Assembly (NCBI GenBank): GCA_947498025.1
Contig: CANMJR010000011.1
Location: forward strand, 1 to 64,000
Direction of reading: 5' to 3'
DNA: 64,000 nt
Source: Helicobacteraceae bacterium
GTDB lineage: Bacteria > Campylobacterota > Campylobacteria > Campylobacterales > Sulfurimonadaceae
A program made the translations under genes and the position numbers. This document shows positions 8,847-16,389 of this stretch, piece by piece (the first letter of the stretch is position 1; every line of letters starts with the position of its first letter). The notes under the pieces were generated by a model. The model was not told the DNA's origin. It worked only from the letters and a program-made list of their open reading frames with translations, and did no database searches.

Positions 8847-10781
8847 TTGAGTAAATATATAACAACCCCTATCTATTATGTAAACGGAGAGGCTCATATT
8901 GGGCATGCCTACACGACTTTTATAGCAGATACAATGACTCGATATGAGAAGTTAAAAGGTGAAGATACCTACTTTTTAACCGGAACTGACGAGCATGGTC
9001 AAAAGATTGAAGAGTCGGCGCAAAAGAATGGCAAGCCGACGCAAGAGTTTGCAGATGAGATAAGCGCCTCTTTTAAGAACCTATGGGATGAGTTTGAGAT
9101 AAGCTACGATAAATTTATCAGAACAACCGATGAAGATCACAAAAAAGGGGTGCAGAAGGCTTTTGAAGTTATGCACGCCAAGGGTGATATTTATAAAGAT
9201 TTTTATGAGGGTCACTACTGTGTCAGTTGTGAGACATTTTTTCCGGAAACCCAACTCATAGATGGAGAGTATTGCCCAGATTGTGGAAGAAGTACGAGCG
9301 TGGTAAAAGAGGAAAGTTACTTTTTCAGACTTTCAAAATATGAGGATGCACTTTTAAAACATTACAGTGATAATCCAAATTTTATCTTACCTCGTTCCCG
9401 CGCAAATGAAGTTATAAACTTTGTAAAAGGCGGGCTCCGCGACCTCTCAGTAACAAGAACATCTTTTACATGGGGCGTTAAAATGCCTGAGTCGCTCCAT
9501 GATGATAAACATGTTATGTATGTTTGGCTTGATGCACTCTTGAACTATATAACGGCGCTAGGATATGGAAAGGATGATGCAAATATGCGTTATTGGCCTG
9601 CATCCACCCAGTTTGTAGGCAAAGATATTTTACGCTTTCATGCTATCTACTGGCCTGCATTTTTAATGAGCCTTGATTTGCCGCTTCCTAAACGCATTGG
9701 CGCACATGGCTGGTGGACAAGAGACGGTGAAAAAATGTCCAAATCAAAGGGCAATGTAATCGCGCCTAAAGAGGTTGCGGATGTTTATGGAGTTGAAAAC
9801 TTAAGATATTTTATGCTCAGAGAAGTTCCATTTGGTCAAGACGGTGACTTTTCTCAACGCGCATTTATCGACAGAATAAACTCTGAACTTAGCAACGATT
9901 TGGGAAATCTTTTAAACCGCATCATCGGCATGAGCGGAAAATACTCTGAATATGAAATAAACAGTGTTGATGTAGAAAAGTTTCACAAAAAAGAGATTGA
10001 TTCTATGAACATAGTTTTAGATTCTCTCGATACCTATATGGAAAACCTACAGACACATAGATATTTAGAAGAGCTTTGGAAGCTTTTCTCTATAGGAAAC
10101 AAAGCCATAGAAGAGCATGCCCCTTGGGTCAAAATGAAAGAGGATAAAAAAGATGAGGCGCTTGCAACTGTTGCACTCGTTGCAAATATTTTGGCAAAAG
10201 CCTCCATTATGCTTAGCCCTGTTATGCCAAAAACTACAAATATTGTAGCGGATACGCTCAACTTCACAATAGACAATTCAAGCTATAAAGAGCTCATTTT
10301 AGATAAAAAACTGTTAAAATTATTCAATATCAAAGTAGTTCCACCACTTTTTCCTCGTGTAGAGGAGCCTCTCATGCCGGAAGCTCCAGCAGCAGAACCA
10401 AACAAACAAGAAGAGGACAAAAAAGAGATTACCATAGCTGCAAAAGAGGAAGACAACCTAATCGAGATAGGTCAATTTTTTGAAACATCCCTTAAAGTTG
10501 GTGTAGTTATCGAAGCTGAGGAAGTTCCAAAGAGTAAAAAACTTCTAAAGCTTCAGGTTGATTTGGGCGATGGCGTAATCAAACAAGTTTTAGCCGGAAT
10601 AAGGGAGTTTTACAGTGCCGAATCCCTTCTAAACACCCAAGTTTGTGTAGTCGCAAATCTAAAACCTGCAAAACTTATGGGAATGGTATCCGAGGGGATG
10701 CTTCTTGCTGCCAAAGATGAAGACGGTTTATGTTTAATAAGACCGGAAAAACCTAAAAAAGCGGGCACACCGATTGGATGA
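8847..10781 (+). CDS. metG: Methionyl-tRNA synthetase
   Basis: A 644-residue class I synthetase with the N-terminal ITTPIYYVNGEAHIGHAYTT (HIGH motif), a Cys-rich zinc knuckle CVSCETFF...CPDCG near residue 130, the KMSKS motif (GEKMSKSKGN) near residue 298, and a C-terminal EMAP-II/Trbp111-like tRNA-binding domain (about residues 550-640, IGQFFETSLKVGVV onward). It charges both initiator and elongator tRNA-Met. The TTG at 8847 is taken as start because AAAAGGA lies 7-10 bases upstream and the family begins with this SKYITTP-type sequence. The open frame extends 14 codons further upstream without a ribosome site. Confidence 0.94.
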   Translation: MSKYITTPIYYVNGEAHIGHAYTTFIADTMTRYEKLKGEDTYFLTGTDEHGQKIEESAQKNGKPTQEFADEISASFKNLWDEFEISYDKFIRTTDEDHKKGVQKAFEVMHAKGDIYKDFYEGHYCVSCETFFPETQLIDGEYCPDCGRSTSVVKEESYFFRLSKYEDALLKHYSDNPNFILPRSRANEVINFVKGGLRDLSVTRTSFTWGVKMPESLHDDKHVMYVWLDALLNYITALGYGKDDANMRYWPASTQFVGKDILRFHAIYWPAFLMSLDLPLPKRIGAHGWWTRDGEKMSKSKGNVIAPKEVADVYGVENLRYFMLREVPFGQDGDFSQRAFIDRINSELSNDLGNLLNRIIGMSGKYSEYEINSVDVEKFHKKEIDSMNIVLDSLDTYMENLQTHRYLEELWKLFSIGNKAIEEHAPWVKMKEDKKDEALATVALVANILAKASIMLSPVMPKTTNIVADTLNFTIDNSSYKELILDKKLLKLFNIKVVPPLFPRVEEPLMPEAPAAEPNKQEEDKKEITIAAKEEDNLIEIGQFFETSLKVGVVIEAEEVPKSKKLLKLQVDLGDGVIKQVLAGIREFYSAESLLNTQVCVVANLKPAKLMGMVSEGMLLAAKDEDGLCLIRPEKPKKAGTPIG

Positions 10782-11779
10782 GACTTGAAAATATCCTTGC
10801 ACTTACTTATGGTAAACTGATAAATGAGCCATTTGTAAATAGTTTTGAAAATATTGTTATTGAGGCAAACAAGATAAAAAGAGGTGACCTTTTTATTGCC
10901 TATGAAGAGAACATGATTCAAACAGCTATTTTAAACGGTGCATACGGAATTATTTTTGATAAACCGACACAGATAAGTGATAACGAGATTGCTTGGATAA
11001 AAGTTGAAGATGTTGAGGATGCACTCAAAAAACTGCTTCGTTTTAGGCTTATAGAAAAAGAGGTCGTTGTGTATGCATGCAACGAGATTATACTCAAGTT
11101 GGCTCTTCAGGTGATTACTGAACCAAATTTTATGGCTCTGGGCGGCGATATAAAATCAATTTCAAAAACTCTCTGGCAGGTGGAGCAAAAATCTGTTTTA
11201 CTCTTTTGCCCTGCTCTTTTGTCTGAAGATATATTTACTAACATCCAAACACTCCCAAAAATGGAAATAGAAGCTATAACAGTTATGGAACAAACTCTCT
11301 TTGAGACATCTTTTATCTACGACAATATTTTTTATGAAAGACAACTCATCTCTCCCTTTTTTATGCCCTATTTAGAGGAGCTGCTCTATCTCTTTAAAAA
11401 TTCAAAAATAAACTTTAGACTCAAAAAATTTACACCGATAGAACACTTTGAAGCGGTCTTTACAAACAAAAAATTTGAGATAAAAGAGTTTGGAACAAGC
11501 GACAAGGTTCTGATTTTTGAACCAAATTTTTCTCTTATAAAAGAGGAGATAATTTTTTTGCAAAAGCAGGCAAATTGGGCAAAGGTAATATTTATTATTC
11601 CACAAGCAATAGATAGTGAAGGAATGGATACCCTATTTGTTTATAACAATAAGAAAGAAATTCTTGAAATACTTAGCAACAACAGTTTTCATTTTGCTCT
11701 TATTGCAGGTGTTGATAAAAGTATATTAATGAAACCACCTATAAAACATATACAATTGACTCTGGATTTTATGGACTAA
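10778..11779 (+). CDS. Mur ligase N-terminal-domain-like protein, no ATPase domain
   Basis: This 333-residue protein overlaps the metG stop by 4 bases. Residues about 15-75 resemble the UDP-binding N-terminal domain of MurE/MurF (KIKRGDLFIAY...AILNGAYGIIFDKP). The usual ligase G-T-(N/K)-G-K-(T/S) P-loop is not visible where it would be expected (the text reads GGDIKSISKTLWQ), and the family's central ATPase signatures are absent. It is unlikely to be a working ligase. A similarly placed gene follows metG in C. jejuni, as I recall. It may be a degenerate or repurposed Mur ligase relative; function unknown. Confidence 0.6.
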   Translation: MRLENILALTYGKLINEPFVNSFENIVIEANKIKRGDLFIAYEENMIQTAILNGAYGIIFDKPTQISDNEIAWIKVEDVEDALKKLLRFRLIEKEVVVYACNEIILKLALQVITEPNFMALGGDIKSISKTLWQVEQKSVLLFCPALLSEDIFTNIQTLPKMEIEAITVMEQTLFETSFIYDNIFYERQLISPFFMPYLEELLYLFKNSKINFRLKKFTPIEHFEAVFTNKKFEIKEFGTSDKVLIFEPNFSLIKEEIIFLQKQANWAKVIFIIPQAIDSEGMDTLFVYNNKKEILEILSNNSFHFALIAGVDKSILMKPPIKHIQLTLDFMD

Positions 11780-11783
11780 TTTG

Positions 11784-13025
11784 ATGAATCAAAAAGATTT
11801 TTTCATAACAGCTACAACACTCTTCATACTTTTTCAAACACTTCTTTTTGCTTCATTTGGCGGCGTTATAGTTGATAAAAACAGTTTAAAGCCCATGAAT
11901 AAAGCAATAATAAGCGATTCTAAACAAAGCGTAAAAAGTGATGAAAATGGCTCATTTACAATACAAAGTGACGAAAAAATCTTTCATATTAAAGCATATG
12001 GGTATAGACCGTATAAAATTGAAAGGGATTTAAAGGGCACACAATTCAAAATTGAGCCGATAAATGTTAAAGCGCTCTACCTAACATTTTGGGGCGCAAA
12101 CATAAACTCAAAAACATTAAAAAGAGTTCTCCAAATCATAGATGAAAAAGAGGTAAATGCAATTGTAGTGGATGTAAAAAATGAGTATGGTTCAACCTCC
12201 TATAAAACCGGTTTTGAACAGGCAAACAGTTACGGCGCATGGAATAACAGAACTATAAAAAATATTGACGATTTTATGGCTCTTATGAAGCAGAAAAATA
12301 TCTATACAATTGCCAGAATCGTGACATTTAAAGATGAACTCCAAGCCATTAATAACCCGAGCTATGCAGTAGCAGATAAGGATGGCAAAATCTGGAGAGA
12401 CGGAGACGGCATGGCATGGGTTGACCCTTTTGACAAAAGAGCCCATAAATATGCACTGTCTATTGCTGAAGATGCCGCAAAAGTGGGCTTCGATGAGATA
12501 AATTTTGATTATATTCGTTTTCCGACAAAAGAAGGTCTTCAATACTCAAAAGAGTGCAATCAAGAGAATAGAATCAAAGCGATAGGCGAATTTCTGGATG
12601 AGGCTCAAAAAGAACTGAGAAAATACGGTGTTTTTATATCGGCGGACACTTATGGGAATATCTGTTGGACAGATGATGATAATAACATTGGGCAAACAGT
12701 TGAATCTTTAGCTAAACATGCAGACTACCTTGCCCCGATGCTCTATCCATCCGGATTTGCGAGCGGCTCATTTAATTTTCAGCATCCCTCGGAATATCCC
12801 TATGCCGTCATCTACAGAAGCATAAAACATATAGACAATCTAGTTGATCCAAAAAGAGTGAGACCATGGCTGCAGTACTTCAAAGATTATGCACACAAAA
12901 AAAGAATTTATGGAAATTTTGAAGTGAATGAGCAGGTAAGAGCTGCCGAAGAGATAAAAACAAACGGCTGGATGATGTGGTCGCCGTCGAGCAGCTACCA
13001 CCTCTCTTACTTTAAAAAGTTATAA
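11784..13025 (+). CDS. Secreted putative glycoside hydrolase (DUF4015-type barrel)
   Basis: About 413 residues, with an N-terminal hydrophobic export signal (ITATTLFILFQTLLFAS). A short carboxypeptidase-regulatory-like beta domain follows (GGVIVDKNSLKPMNKAIISD...IKAYGYRPYKI). Then comes a TIM-barrel domain typical of DUF4015, a putative glycoside hydrolase family, with VNAIVVDVKNEYG, ARIVTFKD, WVDPFDKRAHKYAL, EINFDYIRFPT and LAPMLYPSGF. Acidic residues in DVKNE and NFDYIRFP are the likely active-site positions. It probably acts on a cell-envelope polysaccharide outside the cytoplasm; the substrate is unknown. A TTG codon lies immediately before the ATG and could be the start instead. Confidence 0.75.
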   Translation: MNQKDFFITATTLFILFQTLLFASFGGVIVDKNSLKPMNKAIISDSKQSVKSDENGSFTIQSDEKIFHIKAYGYRPYKIERDLKGTQFKIEPINVKALYLTFWGANINSKTLKRVLQIIDEKEVNAIVVDVKNEYGSTSYKTGFEQANSYGAWNNRTIKNIDDFMALMKQKNIYTIARIVTFKDELQAINNPSYAVADKDGKIWRDGDGMAWVDPFDKRAHKYALSIAEDAAKVGFDEINFDYIRFPTKEGLQYSKECNQENRIKAIGEFLDEAQKELRKYGVFISADTYGNICWTDDDNNIGQTVESLAKHADYLAPMLYPSGFASGSFNFQHPSEYPYAVIYRSIKHIDNLVDPKRVRPWLQYFKDYAHKKRIYGNFEVNEQVRAAEEIKTNGWMMWSPSSSYHLSYFKKL

Positions 13026-13042
13026 CTCAAAAGTTAGTTTAT

Positions 13043-13084
13043 ATATCAACATATCTTGATATTGTAATTTAATTATGCTACAAT
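13043..13084 (+). promoter_or_regulatory. ars promoter with overlapping ArsR operator
   Basis: A perfect inverted repeat ATATCAA-N6-TTGATAT spans 13043-13062, the form expected for ArsR/SmtB-family operators. Its right arm contains the -35 box TTGATA (13056-13061), followed after 17 bases by -10 TACAAT (13079-13084) with an extended TG at 13076-13077. Bound ArsR would block RNA polymerase, giving metalloid-inducible expression of arsR-arsC and the next gene. Confidence 0.8.
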
Positions 13085-13105
13085 TCCTCCAAACGGAGGT
13101 AAAAA

Positions 13106-13429
13106 ATGGAAGTTTTTTTAAAAAGTATTTCAGCACTCAATGATGAAACAAGGGTTTTAATTTTGCGATTTATCGATGTTCATGGCGAGTGTTGCGTATG
13201 TGATTTGCAAACATCTTTAGAGATGATTCAATCGCGTCTTTCGCGTCATCTGAAGATTTTAAAAGATGCCGGTTTTTTACGCGTTGAACGAAAAGGAACA
13301 TGGGCATATTACTCAATCAGAACACCACTTGACCGTTTTCGCAGTGAAGCTTTGGAGGAGATTCGCTACCTGCCGGTCGAACTTCCACCCTTAAAAAAAT
13401 TATCCCAAACAGGAGAGTGTAAAATATGA
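13106..13429 (+). CDS. arsR: ArsR-family transcriptional repressor
   Basis: A 107-residue winged-helix protein with the ArsR metalloid-sensing motif ECCVCDL (about residues 30-36) at the start of the recognition region, and SRLSRHLKILKDAGFLRVERKG as recognition helix and wing. In this family As(III) bound by the cysteines releases DNA. A GGAGG ribosome site precedes the ATG. The coding region overlaps arsC by 4 bases. Confidence 0.9.
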   Translation: MEVFLKSISALNDETRVLILRFIDVHGECCVCDLQTSLEMIQSRLSRHLKILKDAGFLRVERKGTWAYYSIRTPLDRFRSEALEEIRYLPVELPPLKKLSQTGECKI

Positions 13430-13836
13430 GTCAAAAAAAACAGGTACTCATCTTATGTACAGGAAATAGCTGCCGCTCCATCATGGCGGAAGCTCTGATA
13501 AATGCTAAATTAGGTGATTGCGTTGAAGCGCAAAGTTCAGGAGTAAAAGCCAGCGGTGCTGTAAATCCACATGCCGAAGCTCTTTTAAAAAATAAAGGTT
13601 ACTGGAGAGAGAGCTACCATTCCAAAGTGATAGAGAGTGTTTTAGATACGGCATTTGATTTAATCGTGACCGTATGTGACCATGCCAAAGAGACATGTCC
13701 GATGTTTCCAAAGGCAGTAAAAACCATTCATTTAGGTTTTGACGACCCTAGCGGTAAAGAAGTAGAAGAGTATGAAAAAACATTACAACTCATAGAAATA
13801 GAGTTGTTACCTATAATAAAAAAGGAGCTTTGCTAA
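13426..13836 (+). CDS. arsC: Arsenate reductase, low-molecular-weight phosphatase type
   Basis: A 136-residue protein with the C-x5-R phosphatase-loop motif CTGNSCRS near residues 11-18 and the downstream VTVCDHAKETCPMFP region with the resolving cysteines. It matches thioredoxin-coupled ArsC, which reduces As(V) to As(III). It overlaps arsR and is followed 3 bases later by a small gene. Reduction alone usually needs a partner pump (ArsB or Acr3) to expel arsenite, and none is adjacent. Confidence 0.9.
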   Translation: MSQKKQVLILCTGNSCRSIMAEALINAKLGDCVEAQSSGVKASGAVNPHAEALLKNKGYWRESYHSKVIESVLDTAFDLIVTVCDHAKETCPMFPKAVKTIHLGFDDPSGKEVEEYEKTLQLIEIELLPIIKKELC

Positions 13837-13839
13837 ATT

Positions 13840-14085
13840 ATGTTTAAAGTAACAAATACGGAAAAAGGGGTAAAAGCCTTTATAACAGGGTTTAAAACTG
13901 AGGAGTTGTCTGCAAAGATTGAGGAGTGTAAAAATGGTTCTTGCAGTTGCGATTGCGACCCTCAAATTATGCAGAAGATTGAAAATATAGAAGTTTCAAG
14001 CGAAAACGACGGAACAAGCATCACGGTTACAGGCGATGTAGATGCCAAAGAGTTAGAACCGTTAATGAGAGAGTGTTTGTTATAA
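13840..14085 (+). CDS. Small cysteine-rich protein of the ars operon
   Basis: An 81-residue protein with a cysteine cluster CKNGSCSCDCD (about residues 30-40) and a final Cys near the C-terminus, otherwise a compact alpha/beta-looking sequence. I do not recognise a named family. It follows arsC by 3 bases, so a role in metalloid binding or transfer is plausible but inferred. Its last 6 bases overlap the 3' end of the convergent rdrB, which marks the junction between the ars operon and the defence island. Confidence 0.65.
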   Translation: MFKVTNTEKGVKAFITGFKTEELSAKIEECKNGSCSCDCDPQIMQKIENIEVSSENDGTSITVTGDVDAKELEPLMRECLL

Positions 14086-16383
14086 AAAAGTAAAAGCTTT
14101 GCTTGCACTGTTTAAATTGTTTATATTTTGCAGTGCTATTTCATGACCGTTTTTTCGACGTAAAAATTGAAAAATATGTGCATATTCGTTGCGTAAATTG
14201 GTCATAAAAATTCCCGTATCATCGCTTCCTACTACGACATATGGTTTAGGGTCATCAGCTCTTGAGAGTCCTAACCAGCGTTTCAAATGATGTTCATCGT
14301 AGTTTTTATAATAACTGATTCGTACATTACTCGTCGGAAGCGTCTCGATTGCAATATTTTTTTCATTCAAAAATTTAATCATCATATTTTGCAATTCTCT
14401 CAACTCATCAATACCAAAAATCTCCAAAGGTTCAATTTGAATCATTTGATTATACTTTGCAATTCTACAGCCTTCATGATAAGCTTCATAGATTGCACGA
14501 ATATCTTCATCAATTACTTTATACTTTTGTAGTTCTTTAGATTCAAAATCTTCAAAAAAACTCGGTTCTCTCCATCCTAAAACAATGAACGGGTCATATT
14601 TTCTGCATTTCCAAGCTTGAATAATTTGATGCATTGAGTAGTATTGGGCACTACAATATATTTCAGCAAAATAGCGTCTAATAGAGGCTTCTAGTTTAGC
14701 CAAATAATGATACATGGTTTGATTTTCAGAGCAAAAATCATAAGCAAAAACAAGGTTGTCGAGCCACTCCCCTTTTTTAATTGTGAGCTTACTATCATAT
14801 AACCGCTGATTCCATAATTCAGGTTCAATACCTAATGCTGTTGCATGTCCTATGCGATTGCCGGATTGCATCTCCAAGAAATCTACAGCTTCATACACCA
14901 TGCGCAAACCCGAGAGAATATGCACAAAATCCTCTCCAGCATGGTAAGTAAAATTTTTGTATCCCAAAAATGCCAGTTTTCTAAAAATAGGCGAAAATGC
15001 TTCCGGTGATGCATGCAATTCATTCGCCGCGGCATCAAAACCGACAATCAACTCTTTATAAATATATTGACCTTTTTCATTATGATATTGCATGCTTCCA
15101 AGTAAAATTTCAAGTGACTTTTTATTTTTTATTCTTAGTTCCAAATCTCGAAATGTAATAATTTTATTAGGGTTTCTTTTATCAAGCTGTTTTATAAAAT
15201 GCGGAACAAGTTTGAGTTTAAAATCTTTTTGTAGCTTTTTATCATAACCTTTATAAATAGCTTTAAGTAATTTCAATGATTTTGTTAAATCATCTTTTGG
15301 TGCAAATCTCCCTTCCAAAACAGATAGCGAATTGTCGTACATCCCTTGGAGTTGATGATACCTATTGTTATACTCCTCTTCTGTTAATTCTCGCAATTCA
15401 TTAACGGTAATTTTTTGAAACTGATCAAAACCGACCTGTGTTTTTTGCTGAACCAAAAGCTTTTGAAAATAGGCATAAATCAATAAATAGTAATGAAAAA
15501 GATGCCCGAAATAGATGCTTTGTGAACTTTCCAAATATTCTAAGCTTCGAATGATAAAAAGCGATTCGTACTGCATTTTTGAATCAAGAGATATATCATT
15601 TTCAAGTGAACTTATCGGATGATTACGCGAAGCATAATTTAGAGTTTTTCCAATATCAAATTCATCTTTTGTAAAATATTCTTTTTTATCACAACTATCA
15701 TAGATGATTGATAGCAACTTGTCTCGAATCTGAGAAGCAATCTTTAAAAGTCTGTAAAAATCATCTTGCTCAAAATGACCGATTTGAAGATACTGCTCGG
15801 TAACCGTGGAATTTTTTAGCGATTTTTTTATATTTGCGTAGAATTTATCGGGCTGTTGCAATGCATCATGCCAAACAATATCTATCTCTGTTGTGCCTGT
15901 AAGATGCATGTGCATCTCATTGAGTCCACCGTTGTTAATAATATAATCAAGTTGCGGTTCATAAATAGAAGGCAATGCACTTTTTTCAAATATGGTTTTT
16001 ATTAAATCTTCCTGTTTGATGCGAAAAGATTCTTTTGCATGTTTGTAAATTTTATAAGAAATAATCAAAAGAGGAGAAACACTTAAAATAGTATTTTGCC
16101 ACTTCTCAAACTGCTGGTTTTCTACATAAATTTTTTCACCGCGAAAGATGAGTATTTTAGAAAGTTCTTCAAGGCTATTGGTTAATAACTCATTTGTAGA
16201 TTTATTTTTTGTAAAATCTTCCATAACATTCTTGAATATATAGTCAGGTTTGTATGGGTCTTTTGTATGTGCTTCGACAAAGAGATAGTTTTGTAACTCT
16301 TTGTCGTTTAGATGACCGTTATAAAAATATTTTTCAAGGACTCTTTGTGAATCAAGAAAGGCTATTGAAAGTAGAGTTTTCAT
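14080..16383 (-). CDS. rdrB: RADAR system adenosine deaminase RdrB
   Basis: A 767-residue protein with a split adenosine-deaminase-type metal site: H158/H160 in EMHMHLTGT, H481 and E484 in YHAGED, H513 in RIGHATAL and D721/D722 in VVGSDDTGIF. The long insertions between motifs and the total size match RdrB, not the roughly 340-residue metabolic deaminase. It lies 6 bases downstream of a large P-loop ATPase, the partner arrangement of RADAR. In published systems RdrA and RdrB form a giant complex that deaminates adenosine or ATP during phage infection, limiting phage at the cost of the host. All metal-site residues are present, so it looks functional. Confidence 0.9.
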   Translation of the reverse strand: MKTLLSIAFLDSQRVLEKYFYNGHLNDKELQNYLFVEAHTKDPYKPDYIFKNVMEDFTKNKSTNELLTNSLEELSKILIFRGEKIYVENQQFEKWQNTILSVSPLLIISYKIYKHAKESFRIKQEDLIKTIFEKSALPSIYEPQLDYIINNGGLNEMHMHLTGTTEIDIVWHDALQQPDKFYANIKKSLKNSTVTEQYLQIGHFEQDDFYRLLKIASQIRDKLLSIIYDSCDKKEYFTKDEFDIGKTLNYASRNHPISSLENDISLDSKMQYESLFIIRSLEYLESSQSIYFGHLFHYYLLIYAYFQKLLVQQKTQVGFDQFQKITVNELRELTEEEYNNRYHQLQGMYDNSLSVLEGRFAPKDDLTKSLKLLKAIYKGYDKKLQKDFKLKLVPHFIKQLDKRNPNKIITFRDLELRIKNKKSLEILLGSMQYHNEKGQYIYKELIVGFDAAANELHASPEAFSPIFRKLAFLGYKNFTYHAGEDFVHILSGLRMVYEAVDFLEMQSGNRIGHATALGIEPELWNQRLYDSKLTIKKGEWLDNLVFAYDFCSENQTMYHYLAKLEASIRRYFAEIYCSAQYYSMHQIIQAWKCRKYDPFIVLGWREPSFFEDFESKELQKYKVIDEDIRAIYEAYHEGCRIAKYNQMIQIEPLEIFGIDELRELQNMMIKFLNEKNIAIETLPTSNVRISYYKNYDEHHLKRWLGLSRADDPKPYVVVGSDDTGIFMTNLRNEYAHIFQFLRRKNGHEIALQNINNLNSASKAFTFL

Positions 16384-16389
16384 AATTTA

